DNA of 35,749 nt from Thermomicrobiaceae bacterium (GCA_014874455.1 JADBJL010000057.1:1-35749), one strand, 5' to 3'; positions 23,289-32,461 are shown, counted from the first letter of the stretch. Program-made: numbers and translations. Notes: generated by a model from the letters alone, not told the origin.

Positions 23289-24044
23289 CTAGCGCGCCGT
23301 CAAGATGACCGGGCCGTCCGGGCTGATCCAGACGGTGTGCTCGTAGTGCGCCGACAGGCTGCCGTCACGCATGGAGACCGTCCAGCCATCGCTCGCCACG
23401 ACCGTTTCCGGGCGCCCAGCGCTCAGCATCGGTTCGATCGACACGGTCATGCCAGGCCGCAGTCGCATGCCGCGTCCTGCCGGGCCAGTGTTCGGCACCG
23501 TGGGCTCCTCGTGGAGCGCGAGCCCGATGCCGTGCCCAGCGTACCCCTCGATGACACTGAAACCCTGCAGGCGCGCGTATGCCTCGATGGCTGCCCCGAT
23601 GTCCCCGAGCCGTCGCCCCGGTACAGCCATCTCCAGCCCCGCGCGAAATGCGCCTTCCACTGCCGCCACCAAGCGTTGCGCGAGCTCATTCCCTCTGCCC
23701 ACGATCAGCGAGACCGCAGCATCGACGAACACGCCGCGGTACTCGACGCCGAGGTCGAGTGACAGGAGATCCCCCTCGCGAAGCACACGCTTCCCAGGGA
23801 TACCATGCAGTACCACCTCGTTCACCGACGTGCAGATGCAGGCCGGATAGCCCCGGTATCCCAGGAACGCCGGTCGACCACCCAGCTCGCGGATCCGTGC
23901 GCACGCCAGCTCGTCTAGCCCGGCGGTCGTCACGCCAGGACGGGCAGCCTGCTCGAGCTCGTCCAGCACCGTCGCGGCGATCTGGCCGGCCACGCGCATC
24001 AGCTCGACCTCCCGCGCCGACTTCAGTACGACCGGCATGGTCAC
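23289..24044 (-). CDS. map: Type I methionine aminopeptidase
   Basis: This 251-residue enzyme removes the initiator methionine from nascent proteins (EC 3.4.11.18). All five metal ligands are visible: Asp97 (LDLGVEY), Asp108 (FVDAA), His171 (GYAGHGIG), Glu204 (VSIEPM) and Glu235 (HYEHT); His80 in EVVLHGIP is the substrate-contacting histidine. No N-terminal SH3-type zinc extension is present. It begins at GTG 24042-24044 with its start overlapping the adk stop (GTGA), although ATG 24038 is possible. The adk-map-infA order is conserved in many bacteria. Confidence 0.96.
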   Translation of the reverse strand: MTMPVVLKSAREVELMRVAGQIAATVLDELEQAARPGVTTAGLDELACARIRELGGRPAFLGYRGYPACICTSVNEVVLHGIPGKRVLREGDLLSLDLGVEYRGVFVDAAVSLIVGRGNELAQRLVAAVEGAFRAGLEMAVPGRRLGDIGAAIEAYARLQGFSVIEGYAGHGIGLALHEEPTVPNTGPAGRGMRLRPGMTVSIEPMLSAGRPETVVASDGWTVSMRDGSLSAHYEHTVWISPDGPVILTAR

Positions 24045-24724
24045 GCTCCCAGGCGAGGGGCGAGTGCGGCCAGGATCGCGCGGCTCACCTCGTCGATGGG
24101 CCGATCACCGACGATGTCGATCAGGAGGCCACGCTGCCGGTAGTAGTCCAGCAGCGGCGCGGTCTGCTCTTCGTAGATGTCGAGCCGACGCGCGATCGCC
24201 TCAGGCGTGTCGTCGCTCCGCTGGATCACCGGCCCGCCGCAACGGTCACAGATCCCAGGCTGCCGAGGTGGATTGAAGGTGCGATGATAGGTCGCGCCGC
24301 ACTGCTGGCAGACCAACCGGCCGCTCAAGCGTTCGATCAGGACATCCCGTGGCACGACCAGATGAATCGCCGCGACCAGCTCGTCTCCCCGCTCCCTGAG
24401 CACCGCATCGAGCGCTTCGGCCTGCGCGCGGTTACGCGGGAAGCCATCGAGCAGCACTCCACGGTAGTCCGGGTCACAGCGATCGAGCTCCTCGAGCCGG
24501 GAGAGCAGCACCCGCACAGTCAGGTCGTCGGGTACGAGCGCGCCACGCTCGTAGTAGGAGCGCACCTCGCGGGCAAGCGCGCCCTCCGATGCCATTAAGG
24601 CGCGGAAGAGGTCGCCAGTCGCCACGTGCACCAGGCCGAGACGCGGGGCAACGAGGGCCGCCTGGGTGCCCTTGCCAGAGCCCTGAGGCCCGATGATCAG
24701 CACATGCGTGCGCTTGCTCGCCAT
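24041..24724 (-). CDS. adk: Adenylate kinase (zinc-lid form)
   Basis: This 227-residue enzyme interconverts ATP plus AMP and two ADP (EC 2.7.4.3). It has the P-loop GPQGSGKGT (12-20), the AMP-binding TGDLFR, and LLDGFPRNRAQAEAL (91-105). Its long lid binds zinc through Cys139, Cys142, Cys159 and Cys162 (CQQC ... CDRC), a form frequent in Gram-positives and thermophiles. GAGGGGG precedes the ATG, 8 bases after the secY stop. Its end overlaps map. Confidence 0.97.
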   Translation of the reverse strand: MASKRTHVLIIGPQGSGKGTQAALVAPRLGLVHVATGDLFRALMASEGALAREVRSYYERGALVPDDLTVRVLLSRLEELDRCDPDYRGVLLDGFPRNRAQAEALDAVLRERGDELVAAIHLVVPRDVLIERLSGRLVCQQCGATYHRTFNPPRQPGICDRCGGPVIQRSDDTPEAIARRLDIYEEQTAPLLDYYRQRGLLIDIVGDRPIDEVSRAILAALAPRLGA

Positions 24725-24732
24725 GTCCCCCT

Positions 24733-26031
24733 CTAGCGGATGAAGCCTTCATAGTTCCGCATGAGCAACTGGGCCTCGAGCTGTCGCATGGTGTCGATGG
24801 CCACGCCGACGACGATCAGAAGCGAGGTGGAGCTGAGGAACAAGACAGTCACACCAGTGATCTTCGCGGCGATGTACGGGAGCACGGCGACGAACCCGAG
24901 GAACAGCGCGCCTACCAGCGTGATGCGCATGAGCACGTGCGTCAGGTACTGCTCGGTGTTGCGACCGGGCCGGATACCCGGGATAAACGCGCCCTGTCGC
25001 TGCAGGGTCTCGGCGATGTTCTGCTGTTGAAACAGGATCATGGTGTAAAAGTACGTGAACGCGACGACCAGCACGAAGTAGGCAAGCTGGTACGGCGCAC
25101 TGTTCGGGTTGAAGACGGCCGCGATGCCGCCCGCGAGCTCGCGAAGCCACGGTCGCTCCGACGTGGTCAAGAAGTTCGCGATCATACCCGGCAAGACGAG
25201 GATGCTAATCGCGAAGATCAGCGGGATCATCCCCGCGGAGTTGACCTTGAGCGGGATGAACGTCGTGCCACCACCGTAGACCCGGCCGCGCCGGACACGG
25301 CGCGCATGCTGCACTGGAATCCGCCGCTGTCCCTCGTTGATCAACACGATGCCCACGATCGTCAGGAGGCCGATAGCCAGGAAGGTCACCGTGCCGATCA
25401 GGTTCTGCGTCAGCGTCCCGCCGGTCAAGAGGTTGCCGACCGAGCTCGGCAGGCTTGCAACGATACCACCGAAGATAATGATCGACACGCCGTTACCGAT
25501 CCCGTTTTCGGTGATCAGCTCGCCGAGCCAGACGAGGAACACGGTGCCAGCGGTCATGGTCATCAATAGCGCGATACTGCGCAGCGCGGTATCAGCATTG
25601 AAGAGCCCGAAATCGCGGAGCACACCTGCCTGGGTCATCAGAGCGGCCTGGCCGTACCCCTGCAACAGGGCGATGGGGACGGTCAGCCAGTGCGTGTACT
25701 GGTTGATCTTGGCCCGCCCGATGTTGCCCTCCTTGGAAAGCTCGGTCAGCCGCGGGATCACCGGCGTCAGGAGCTGCATGATGATCGAGGCGGTGATGTA
25801 CGGATAGACCCCCATCGCCACGATCGAGAAGTTTGTCAACGTGCTACCTGAGAACAGGTTGAGGATGCCCAGAAGCTGGTTCGACTCGAGCAGCCGCCGC
25901 AGGGCTTCCTGGTCGACACCCGGCACCGGGATCGTCGCGACAAAGCGAAAGATGATCAGGATGCCGAGCGTGAACAACATCTTCCGCCGCAGATCCGGGA
26001 TCTTGAAGGCGTTGATGACTGCCTGCAGCAT
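24733..26031 (-). CDS. secY: Preprotein translocase subunit SecY
   Basis: The 432-residue channel subunit of the Sec translocon is predicted to span the membrane ten times. Signature stretches are FRFVATIPVPGVD near the first helix, GVYPYITASIIMQLLTPVIP (second signature), NEGQRRIPVQHARR on the cytosolic loop and GIRPGRNTEQYL before the last helices, with the usual short C-terminal MRNYEGFIR. Its ATG overlaps the rplO stop by one base (TAATG), so translation is coupled. The rplO-secY-adk order is standard. Confidence 0.97.
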   Translation of the reverse strand: MLQAVINAFKIPDLRRKMLFTLGILIIFRFVATIPVPGVDQEALRRLLESNQLLGILNLFSGSTLTNFSIVAMGVYPYITASIIMQLLTPVIPRLTELSKEGNIGRAKINQYTHWLTVPIALLQGYGQAALMTQAGVLRDFGLFNADTALRSIALLMTMTAGTVFLVWLGELITENGIGNGVSIIIFGGIVASLPSSVGNLLTGGTLTQNLIGTVTFLAIGLLTIVGIVLINEGQRRIPVQHARRVRRGRVYGGGTTFIPLKVNSAGMIPLIFAISILVLPGMIANFLTTSERPWLRELAGGIAAVFNPNSAPYQLAYFVLVVAFTYFYTMILFQQQNIAETLQRQGAFIPGIRPGRNTEQYLTHVLMRITLVGALFLGFVAVLPYIAAKITGVTVLFLSSTSLLIVVGVAIDTMRQLEAQLLMRNYEGFIR

Positions 26032-26471
26032 TACTCGATGACCTCCGCCGTTCCGCCAGCAGCCTCGATCTTCTCGCGGGCAGTGGCGGAGAACCGATGG
26101 GCGCGAACGTGGAGCGGCCGGGTGACGTCGCCCTCGCCCAGCACTTTCACCGGCGCCTTGTCATCGCGGACGATCCGCATCTGGTACAGCACCTCGGGCG
26201 TGATCGGCCCCGCAACCTCCAGCTCATTGAGCCGACCGACATTGACGACCTCGTAGACGGTCTTGAAGATGTTCGTGAACCCGCGCCGGTAGCCCAGCCG
26301 GAGATACAGCGGGTTCTGCCCGCCTTCGAAGCCCGGCCGCACCTTGCCGCGGGCCTTCTGGCCTTTTGTGCCTCGCCCAGCCGTCTTCCCCTTGCCGGCT
26401 GCGATCCCGCGGCCGACTCGCGTCTTCGGCTTACGCGAGCCAGGTGCAGGCTTCAAGTCATGCAGTTTCAT
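26031..26471 (-). CDS. rplO: 50S ribosomal protein L15
   Basis: The 146-residue L15 is an assembly protein of the 50S core. It begins [41 protein letters not shown], which is diagnostic, and includes [20 protein letters not shown]. The ATG at 26471 is chosen because GGAAAGGT precedes it; the frame is open further upstream into rpmD without similarity. Its stop is fused with the secY start (TAATG). Confidence 0.96.
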   Translation of the reverse strand: MKLHDLKPAPGSRKPKTRVGRGIAAGKGKTAGRGTKGQKARGKVRPGFEGGQNPLYLRLGYRRGFTNIFKTVYEVVNVGRLNELEVAGPITPEVLYQMRIVRDDKAPVKVLGEGDVTRPLHVRAHRFSATAREKIEAAGGTAEVIE

Positions 26472-26490
26472 GCTCGGCACCTTTCCGCGA

Positions 26491-26718
26491 TCAGCTCGAA
26501 CTGCTCGAACCTGCTGGCGTGGCTGCCGCCTCGACCTCTTCGACCCGCACAAGGTGGCGTATCTTGTTCACCATGCCACGAATGGACGGTGTGTCCGGCT
26601 TCTCGACGGTCTGGTGCAGCCGACGCAATCCGAGCGAGCGAAGCGTGTCACGTTGATCCTTTGGATATCCGATACAACTCTTCACGTACGTGATCCGGAG
26701 TCTCCGGCTACCGCTCAT
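26491..26718 (-). CDS. rpmD: 50S ribosomal protein L30
   Basis: The 75-residue L30 has [57 protein letters not shown], the whole typical protein. An extra Ala/Pro/Ser-rich tail of about 15 residues ending in five serines follows, which is unusual. The ATG overlaps the end of rpsE by 11 bases, so translation is probably coupled. The order rpsE-rpmD-rplO is as in most bacteria. Confidence 0.95.
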   Translation of the reverse strand: MSGSRRLRITYVKSCIGYPKDQRDTLRSLGLRRLHQTVEKPDTPSIRGMVNKIRHLVRVEEVEAAATPAGSSSSS

Positions 26719-27265
26719 CGCCCGCTGCCCGCTTCCTCACTCGCAACCGCTCGACCGGAATCGATCGGCGACGCGCGACGTCCTCAGCCCCCTCCAACTG
26801 GCTCAACGCCAGGAGCGCAGCCTGGGTCACGTTGACGGGGTTATTGCTCCCGTGTGTCTTGGCGATCAGGTCGCGGATACCCGCTGCCTCCGCGACCGCA
26901 CGCACTCCAGCGCCGGCGATGACGCCGGTGCCCGGCGCCGCCGGCTTCAGCATCACGCGCGTCGCCTTGAACTTGACCTCCACCTCGTGTGGAATCGTCC
27001 GCCCCTCGAGGGGCACCCGGATCAATCGCTTCTTCGCGCTCTCCACTGCCTTGCGGATCGAGTCGGGCACTTCGCCCGCCTTCCCGATCCCCACGCCCAC
27101 ATGCCCCTCACCGTCGCCGACGACGACGACGCTGCTGAAGTGGAACCGTCGCCCCCCTTGGACAACCTTGGCGACTCGGTTGATCTGGACGACTCGCTCG
27201 CGCAGTTCCCCTACTTCCTCAGGCCTGACACGTTGTATCTGGCTCACGGCTAGGCTTGTGCTCAC
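26708..27265 (-). CDS. rpsE: 30S ribosomal protein S5
   Basis: The 185-residue S5 takes part in decoding fidelity and mRNA unwinding. The double-stranded-RNA-binding-like N-domain shows [53 protein letters not shown]. The C-domain has [29 protein letters not shown] and [16 protein letters not shown] short N-terminal and an Arg-rich C-terminal extension are present. GTG 27263-27265 is the start, 19 bases after rplR, with GAGGTG upstream. Confidence 0.97.
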   Translation of the reverse strand: MSTSLAVSQIQRVRPEEVGELRERVVQINRVAKVVQGGRRFHFSSVVVVGDGEGHVGVGIGKAGEVPDSIRKAVESAKKRLIRVPLEGRTIPHEVEVKFKATRVMLKPAAPGTGVIAGAGVRAVAEAAGIRDLIAKTHGSNNPVNVTQAALLALSQLEGAEDVARRRSIPVERLRVRKRAAGDER

Positions 27266-27284
27266 CGTCGTTCACCTCGTCTCA

Positions 27285-27659
27285 CTAGAACTCGAGCCCC
27301 GCTTCGCGGGCACCCTCGGCCAGCGCTTTGACTCGGCCATGGTATTTGTACCCACCGCGGTCGAACACGACCCGGCTGATGCTCTTGGCCTTCGCGCGCT
27401 CGCCGATCACCTGCCCCACGACCCGAGCTTCGACCACTTTGGGATGCTCCGCGGGAAAACGCTCGCGCACTTCCTTCTCCAGGGTCGACGCGGCGACCAG
27501 CGTATGCCCGGCGGTATCGTCGATGATCTGGGCGTAGATGTGCTCGTTGCTGCGAAACACGTTCAACCGTGGTCGCTCCGGCGTCCCGAAGACCTTCGCG
27601 CGCACCCGCAGGTGGCGCCGCTGGCGCGGTGAGAGCTGCCGTTTGAACTGGTAGCGCAT
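27285..27659 (-). CDS. rplR: 50S ribosomal protein L18
   Basis: The 124-residue L18 binds 5S rRNA in the central protuberance. Recognisable parts are [55 protein letters not shown] and the C-terminus [26 protein letters not shown]. The ATG at 27659 has CAGGAGG upstream. The open frame extends 74 codons further into the spacer, but that part is Arg-rich shadow coding. Confidence 0.96.
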   Translation of the reverse strand: MRYQFKRQLSPRQRRHLRVRAKVFGTPERPRLNVFRSNEHIYAQIIDDTAGHTLVAASTLEKEVRERFPAEHPKVVEARVVGQVIGERAKAKSISRVVFDRGGYKYHGRVKALAEGAREAGLEF

Positions 27660-27705
27660 CGCTGTTCGAACCTCCTGAGAAGCGTCGGGATACTCGATCC
27701 TGGCC

Positions 27706-27726
27706 CGGCCGTGCCTGCACCGGCCG
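27706..27726. other. GC-rich hairpin in the rplF-rplR spacer
   Basis: CGGCCGTG-CCTG-CAC-C-GGCCG forms an 8-bp stem with one bulged base and a 4-base loop in the 100-base gap between rplF and rplR, the widest gap of the cluster. It has no T-tract. It could modulate the expression ratio, act as an RNA processing site or be incidental. Confidence 0.4.
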
Positions 27727-27759
27727 ATGCACTTTCGAGCCCCACTTCTCCCGTCTTCC

Positions 27760-28305
27760 TCACTTCTTCGCCTTACCGGTCTTGCCGGCCTTGCGCCGGA
27801 TCTGCTCGCCGAGGTATCGGATCCCCTTGCCCTTGTACGGCTCAGGCGGTCGCACCCGGCGAATCTGCGCTGCGATCTCACCGACGAGCTGCTTGTCGAT
27901 CCCCACCACCCCGATCCGCGTGGGCGACTCGAGCACGAAGCTGATGCCAGGCGGCGGATCGATCCGCACCGGGTGGGAATAGCCCACGTTCAAGACGAGC
28001 GTCTTCCCCTCCAGCGCGGCGCGGTAGCCGACGCCGTGGATCTCCAGATCCTTCCGGTATCCCTCGGTCACGCCCTGCACCATGTTGGCGATGAGCGTGC
28101 GGTAGAGACCGTGCAGTTGCTTGTGCCGTCGTTCGTCCGACGGCCGCTGCACTAAGAGCGTGCCGTCCGCGCGCGTCACCATGATCTCCGGATCGATCCG
28201 GAGTTCCAGCTCGCCCTTCGGACCCTTGACGCGAACCAGTCCCGCGTCGACGGTCACATCGACCCCGGCGGGAATCGGAATCGGCCGCTTTCCGATACGC
28301 GACAT
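27760..28305 (-). CDS. rplF: 50S ribosomal protein L6
   Basis: The 181-residue L6 lies near the sarcin-ricin loop and factor-binding site. It has two duplicated alpha/beta domains: [17 protein letters not shown] with [12 protein letters not shown] in the first, and [23 protein letters not shown] with [36 protein letters not shown] in the second. It ends with the usual Lys-rich [21 protein letters not shown] precedes the ATG. Confidence 0.97.
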   Translation of the reverse strand: MSRIGKRPIPIPAGVDVTVDAGLVRVKGPKGELELRIDPEIMVTRADGTLLVQRPSDERRHKQLHGLYRTLIANMVQGVTEGYRKDLEIHGVGYRAALEGKTLVLNVGYSHPVRIDPPPGISFVLESPTRIGVVGIDKQLVGEIAAQIRRVRPPEPYKGKGIRYLGEQIRRKAGKTGKAKK

Positions 28306-28340
28306 GCCGGCTACCTCCCGTCACAGCCTCGGTCGGACGA

Positions 28341-28739
28341 TCAGAAGACGGTGCAGAGCACTTCACCGCCGATGCCACGCCGCCGGGCTTCCACGTCGCT
28401 CATGACTCCCTGCGAGGTGGAGAGGATGGCGATCCCGAGCCCGTTCTTGACGCGCGGCAACTCGTCCTTCCCCGCATAGATGCGCAAGCCAGGCTTCGAA
28501 ATGCGCTTGATCTCACGGATGGCGTGGCGTTTCTCCGGCGTATACTTCAAGCGAATCCTCAAAATCGGCCGGGGCTCGGCCGGCTCGACCGTGTAGTCCG
28601 CGATATAGCCCTCTTCCTTCAGGATACGAGCGATCTCGACCAGGATGCGCGAGGCCGGCACGGTCGTCTCGGCCTTCCGGCCCATCCCAGCGTTCCGAAT
28701 CCGCGTGAGCATGTCACCGATCGGATCAGTTATCGTCAT
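28341..28739 (-). CDS. rpsH: 30S ribosomal protein S8
   Basis: The 132-residue S8 binds the central domain of 16S rRNA. Sequence marks are [31 protein letters not shown] and the C-terminal signature [36 protein letters not shown] 28739 is preferred because MTITDPIGD is the family start; a TTG nine codons upstream (28766) is less likely. In E. coli S8 represses the spc operon at rplE; I did not find an equivalent structure. Confidence 0.96.
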   Translation of the reverse strand: MTITDPIGDMLTRIRNAGMGRKAETTVPASRILVEIARILKEEGYIADYTVEPAEPRPILRIRLKYTPEKRHAIREIKRISKPGLRIYAGKDELPRVKNGLGIAILSTSQGVMSDVEARRRGIGGEVLCTVF

Positions 28740-28781
28740 CGTCCAGTCTGCCTCGCTCCGCTCCAATGCCTGTCCGCCGAT

Positions 28782-28967
28782 TCACCAGCTCGCCTTCTTC
28801 ACACCGGGCAGCAAGCCCTGCAAGGCGAGTTGCCGGAAGCAGATCCGGCAGACCCCGAATTTCCGGATGTACGCCCGCGGCCGACCGCAGAGCTTGCACC
28901 GGTTGTGTTGCCGCACGGCGTACTTCTGTGGCTTCATCGCCTTGACGATCTTTGACTTTTTTGCCAT
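28782..28967 (-). CDS. rpsN: 30S ribosomal protein S14, type Z (zinc-binding)
   Basis: The 61-residue short form of S14 is complete: start [20 protein letters not shown], zinc ribbon Cys24, Cys27, Cys40 and Cys43 ([22 protein letters not shown]) and the end [11 protein letters not shown]. It is part of the 30S head. The short zinc form is typical of Gram-positives, Thermus and Chloroflexota, as against the 101-residue C-minus form. AGGAGGAG precedes the ATG, 12 bases after rplE. Confidence 0.97.
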   Translation of the reverse strand: MAKKSKIVKAMKPQKYAVRQHNRCKLCGRPRAYIRKFGVCRICFRQLALQGLLPGVKKASW

Positions 28968-28979
28968 CGCTCCTCCTGG

Positions 28980-29552
28980 TTACCGTTCGTCTCGGAAGGG
29001 CATGCCCAGCAGCTCCAGAAGACGGCGCCCCTCCTGATCTGTGCGGGCCGTGGTGACGATGCTCACCTCCAACCCCCTCACGCGGTCGATCTTGTCGTAA
29101 TCGACTTCCGGAAAGACGAGCTGTTCCCGCAACCCCAACGAATAGTTTCCCCGCCCGTCGAAGGAGCGCGGCGATAGCCCGCGGAAGTCGCGGATCCGCG
29201 GCAGCGCGATCGAGATCAGCCGATCCAGGAAATCGTACATGCGATTGCCGCGCAGGGTCACCATCACCCCGATCGGCATGCCCTTGCGCAGCCGGAACGC
29301 AGCGATCGACTTGCGCGCCCGCGTCACCACGGGGCGCTGTCCACTGATCGACGCGAGATCGTTCATCGCCGCGTCGATCGCTCGTGGGTTGCTGACGGCC
29401 TCGCCCAAACCGATGTTGAGGACGATCTTCTCCAGCCGCGGCACCTCATAGATATGCCGGTACCCGAACTCCTCCATCAGTTTGGGCACGACCTCTTCCC
29501 GGTACAGCTTCTTGAGCCTGGGCTCGACGCGTTCCTTGACCTCTGTTCCCAT
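28980..29552 (-). CDS. rplE: 50S ribosomal protein L5
   Basis: The 190-residue L5 binds 5S rRNA and contacts P-site tRNA. Its marks are [65 protein letters not shown] and the C-terminal [27 protein letters not shown]. The N-terminus is about ten residues longer than in E. coli ([12 protein letters not shown]). It lies 15 bases after rplX and 12 before rpsN. Confidence 0.97.
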   Translation of the reverse strand: MGTEVKERVEPRLKKLYREEVVPKLMEEFGYRHIYEVPRLEKIVLNIGLGEAVSNPRAIDAAMNDLASISGQRPVVTRARKSIAAFRLRKGMPIGVMVTLRGNRMYDFLDRLISIALPRIRDFRGLSPRSFDGRGNYSLGLREQLVFPEVDYDKIDRVRGLEVSIVTTARTDQEGRRLLELLGMPFRDER

Positions 29553-29567
29553 ACCTGCTCAGCCCCG

Positions 29568-29912
29568 TCACGAGCGTGCCCTCGCGGGCACCGGCTTCTC
29601 GATCACGGCATCGCACTTCTTACAGTAGCGCACCTTCTGGCCCGCCTCGGTGAAGCGGAAGCCGACACGTGTCGGTTTGCCGCAGTGCGGGCAGATGAGC
29701 ATCACCTTCGAGACGTGAAGAGGCGCCTCCATCTCGATGATCCCGGCTTGCCGGACACCGGGAATAGCGCGCTGGTGCTTCTTGACGATGTTGACCCCTT
29801 CGACGATGACCCGATCCTCACGCGGCAGGTTGCGCCGGACGCGCCCGCGCACGCCGCGATCCTTCCCTCGGAGGACGATCACCTCGTCTCCGGTCACGAT
29901 CTTCTCCGCCAT
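29568..29912 (-). CDS. rplX: 50S ribosomal protein L24 with zinc-ribbon motif
   Basis: The 114-residue L24, an assembly initiator near the exit tunnel, opens with the KOW motif VTGDEVIVLRGKDRGVRGRV and has VEGVNIVKKHQR. Its C-terminal half contains two CxxC pairs, Cys74/Cys77 (ICPHCGKPTRVGF) and Cys97/Cys100 (YCKKCDAVIEKP), which could bind zinc. E. coli L24 lacks them, but similar forms occur in several thermophilic and Gram-positive lineages. It follows rplN after 13 bases. Confidence 0.96.
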   Translation of the reverse strand: MAEKIVTGDEVIVLRGKDRGVRGRVRRNLPREDRVIVEGVNIVKKHQRAIPGVRQAGIIEMEAPLHVSKVMLICPHCGKPTRVGFRFTEAGQKVRYCKKCDAVIEKPVPARARS

Positions 29913-29925
29913 TGGCAGCGCCCCC

Positions 29926-30294
29926 TCACAGCACTTCCGGCGCGAGCGAGATGATGCGCATGAACTGGCGCTCGCGCAGCTCCCGGGCGACCGGCCCGAA
30001 GATCCGTGTCCCGCGCGGTGTCCCCTGCGGCGTGATCAGGACAGCCGCGTTGTCGTCGAACTTGATGTGCGACCCGTCCTCTCGCCGGTACCCTTGCGCG
30101 GTGCGCACGACCACAGCCCGGACAACATCGCCCTTCTTGACGCTAGCGTGCGGCTGTGCCGACTTCACCGAGGCGACGATCACATCGCCGACGGTCGCGT
30201 ACTTCTTCGCCGAGCCCCCCAGTACCCGGATACACATGATCTCCTTCGCGCCGGTGTTGTCGGCGACCACCAGTCGCGTGTGCGGCTGGATCAT
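29926..30294 (-). CDS. rplN: 50S ribosomal protein L14
   Basis: The 122-residue L14 lies at the subunit interface, where it contacts 16S helix 14 and is the target of RsfS silencing factors. It is identified by [61 protein letters not shown] and the C-terminal [26 protein letters not shown]. Its ATG overlaps the rpsQ stop (ATGA), giving coupled translation. Length is exactly the family norm. Confidence 0.97.
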   Translation of the reverse strand: MIQPHTRLVVADNTGAKEIMCIRVLGGSAKKYATVGDVIVASVKSAQPHASVKKGDVVRAVVVRTAQGYRREDGSHIKFDDNAAVLITPQGTPRGTRIFGPVARELRERQFMRIISLAPEVL

Positions 30295-30629
30295 GGCTTC
30301 GCCTCCTGCTCCGTTTCCTCCTCCGCAATCTCGGCGGCGACTTCCGGCGTCGCCCGCTCCAGAATCTGGCGTACGATCCAGCGCTTCGTCTTGCTGAGCG
30401 GCCGGGTCTCCTCGATCAAAACGAGGTCGCCGATCCGGCAGCGGTTGTACTCGTCGTGAGCCTTGAACTTACTCGTGCGCCGAACCGTCTTCTTGTAAAT
30501 CGGGTGACGCCGGAAATAGTCGACGGCCACCACCACGGTCTTGTCCATCTTATCCGATACCACCCGGCCGACCTTGGTCAGCCTTCGCTTGGGTCGTCCC
30601 TGGCTCGAGGCCTGCACGCTTGCTTCCAT
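30291..30629 (-). CDS. rpsQ: 30S ribosomal protein S17 with acidic tail
   Basis: The 112-residue protein contains the OB-fold core of S17: [48 protein letters not shown], then [23 protein letters not shown]. It is longer than usual (about 85), with a short N-terminal leader and a Glu/Ala-rich acidic C-terminal tail of about 20 residues ([10 protein letters not shown]). The ATG at 30629 has AGGTGG eight bases upstream; GTG codons at 30641 and 30638 are in-frame alternatives. The rpmC stop is 12 bases before. Confidence 0.95.
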   Translation of the reverse strand: MEASVQASSQGRPKRRLTKVGRVVSDKMDKTVVVAVDYFRRHPIYKKTVRRTSKFKAHDEYNRCRIGDLVLIEETRPLSKTKRWIVRQILERATPEVAAEIAEEETEQEAKP

Positions 30630-30641
30630 CTGTTCCACCAC

Positions 30642-30923
30642 CTACGACTGCTGCCGCATCTGACGGGCCTTGCGCTTCTTGCGCTCTCGGCGCGTGAGCT
30701 TCGGTGGCGGCAGAAGACCCTGCGCCGCCAGTGCCTCCCGCTCACGCTCGGTCAGGATCGTGTAGATCCGCGCGATATCCTTGCGGATCTGCCGGATCCG
30801 CATCGGGTTCGTGAGTCGGCCCAGGGCTGCGTCGAAGCGGAGGTCTCGCCACTCCGAGCGCAGCTCATCGAGCTTGCGCCGGAGTTCCTCACTCGATAGG
30901 GCACGGATCTCTGCCGGCTTCAC
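30642..30923 (-). CDS. rpmC: 50S ribosomal protein L29 with basic C-terminal extension
   Basis: The 93-residue L29 lies at the exit-tunnel rim, where SRP and trigger factor dock. The core [60 protein letters not shown] is a normal two-helix L29. It is followed by about 27 extra residues, proline-rich then strongly basic ([17 protein letters not shown]). The start is GTG 30921-30923 with GGGAGG upstream. The extension is beyond the usual 60-70 residue length. Confidence 0.95.
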   Translation of the reverse strand: MKPAEIRALSSEELRRKLDELRSEWRDLRFDAALGRLTNPMRIRQIRKDIARIYTILTEREREALAAQGLLPPPKLTRRERKKRKARQMRQQS

Positions 30924-30940
30924 GGCTACCTCCCTCGGGC

Positions 30941-31381
30941 CTACGATTCCGTCGCGGGTACGGTCTCGGCAGCCGTCTCCCGCTTCACGATCCGGCACTT
31001 GCACGGCAGCTTGTACATGGCTCGTGTGAGTGCCTCCTCTGCGAGATCTTCTCGCACCCCGGCGAGCTCGAAGAGGATACGCCCGGGCTTGACGACTTCC
31101 ATCCAGTATTCGGGGTTGCCCTTACCGCCCCCCATCCGCGTCTCAGCCGGCTTCTTGGTGACCGGCTTGTCGGGGAAGATGCGGATCCAGACTTTCCCGC
31201 CGCGCCGCACGGCGTTAGTGATCGCGCGTCGTGCCGCCTCGATCTGCCTGGCGGTGACGTAGGCCGGCTCGAGCGCCTGGATCCCGTACTCGCCGAACAC
31301 GACGGTGTTGCCGCGAGTGGCAATCCCTCGCGTCCGGTAGCGGTGCTGCTTGCGGTGTTTGACTCGCCTCGGCATCAGCAT
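30941..31381 (-). CDS. rplP: 50S ribosomal protein L16
   Basis: The 146-residue L16, placed near the A-site tRNA elbow, is marked by [96 protein letters not shown] and the C-terminal [19 protein letters not shown] precedes ATG 31381, so the product probably starts MLMPRR. The rpsC-rplP-rpmC order is as usual, with gaps of 19 and 17 bases. Confidence 0.97.
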   Translation of the reverse strand: MLMPRRVKHRKQHRYRTRGIATRGNTVVFGEYGIQALEPAYVTARQIEAARRAITNAVRRGGKVWIRIFPDKPVTKKPAETRMGGGKGNPEYWMEVVKPGRILFELAGVREDLAEEALTRAMYKLPCKCRIVKRETAAETVPATES

Positions 31382-31400
31382 GGTCGTGTCCTATCTCTGG

Positions 31401-32084
31401 CTAGTCAGCGACGGCAACCGCTTCACCGGCCTCGGTTGCAAGGCCGGCCTTCTCCGGAATCACGTCGCCGTGGTAGATCCAGACCTTCACGCCGATCTGA
31501 CCGTAGGTCGTCGGGGCGTGAACCTGGGCGTAGTCGATGTTCGCCCGCAACGTCTGCAACGGCACGCGCCCGACCATCTCGGTCACCGCGCGCTTCATCT
31601 CGGCTCCGCCCAGGCGCCCTTTGACCTTGATCTTGACGCCCTTCGCTCCAGCCCGCATCGCCTGGGCCGCGGCGTGCTTCATCGCCCGCCGGTACGAGAC
31701 ACGCCGGGTAATCTGCTCGGCAATGCTCTCCGCGACGAGTTGCGCGTCTAACTCCGGTTTGCGCACCTCCTGGATATTGAGGTGCACCTTCTTCCCCACC
31801 TTCGCTTCCAGGAGCTGGCGCAGTCGCTCGACGTTCGCACCCTGCTTGCCGATCACGACGCCCGGCTTCGAGGTATGAATGGTCACATCGACCCGGTTGA
31901 CCGCGCGCTGGATCTCGATCTTGGAGATCCCACCTCGGGCCAGTTCCTCATGGATCAGGTTCCGGATCGCCAGGTCTTCGTGGAGCTGCTCGCGGTAGTG
32001 CCGATCTTTCTCGGCAAACCACTTCGACTTCCAGTCGTGCACGATGCCGAGCCGGAAACCGATCGGGTGAACTTTCCTGCCCAA
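31401..32084 (-). CDS. rpsC: 30S ribosomal protein S3 (TTG start)
   Basis: The 227-residue S3 lines the mRNA entry tunnel. It has the N-terminal [25 protein letters not shown], the KH domain with [27 protein letters not shown], and the C-terminal domain [49 protein letters not shown]. The only start matching the family N-terminus is TTG at 32082-32084, a single base after the rplV stop (TAG-C-TTG), with AAGGGGG inside the end of rplV. Expression is therefore likely coupled to termination of L22. Confidence 0.95.
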   Translation of the reverse strand: MGRKVHPIGFRLGIVHDWKSKWFAEKDRHYREQLHEDLAIRNLIHEELARGGISKIEIQRAVNRVDVTIHTSKPGVVIGKQGANVERLRQLLEAKVGKKVHLNIQEVRKPELDAQLVAESIAEQITRRVSYRRAMKHAAAQAMRAGAKGVKIKVKGRLGGAEMKRAVTEMVGRVPLQTLRANIDYAQVHAPTTYGQIGVKVWIYHGDVIPEKAGLATEAGEAVAVAD

Positions 32085-32085
32085 G

Positions 32086-32430
32086 CTAGGCCCCCTTCTG
32101 CATCTCGTCGAGAACGACGGTGATGTGCGTCGTGCGATGCCACTTGCGCCCGACACGCCCACGAGCTCGCGGCTGCCAGCGCTTATACCGCGGCCCGTCG
32201 TCGGCGTGAATCCGTTTGATGTACATCTGCGACGGATCCAGGTCGTAGTTGTGCTCGGCATTGGCCGCCGCAGATTTGAGCAGCTTGAGCACGATGGGGG
32301 CAGTCTTCTGCGGCAGGAAGCGCAGGATCGCCATCGCCTCAGGCACCGGCTTGCCGCGCACAGCATCGACCACGAGCCGCGCCTTACGCGGTGAGACCCG
32401 GACTTCACGGACTTTCGCCGTCACTTCCAT
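32086..32430 (-). CDS. rplV: 50S ribosomal protein L22
   Basis: The 114-residue L22 has a beta-hairpin lining the peptide exit tunnel and is a site of macrolide-resistance changes. Its marks are [64 protein letters not shown] and the hairpin [25 protein letters not shown]. The last codons of the gene hold the ribosome binding site for rpsC. GGGAGACGG lies before the ATG. Confidence 0.97.
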   Translation of the reverse strand: MEVTAKVREVRVSPRKARLVVDAVRGKPVPEAMAILRFLPQKTAPIVLKLLKSAAANAEHNYDLDPSQMYIKRIHADDGPRYKRWQPRARGRVGRKWHRTTHITVVLDEMQKGA

Positions 32431-32461
32431 GGCTCGCTACCGTCTCCCTCGAGCTGCTCGC

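Noticed and set aside
31401-32408. 335-residue S3 with a long N-terminal extension
   Set aside because: The extra 108 residues are the frame-shifted shadow of rplV; the S3 family start is the TTG at 32084.
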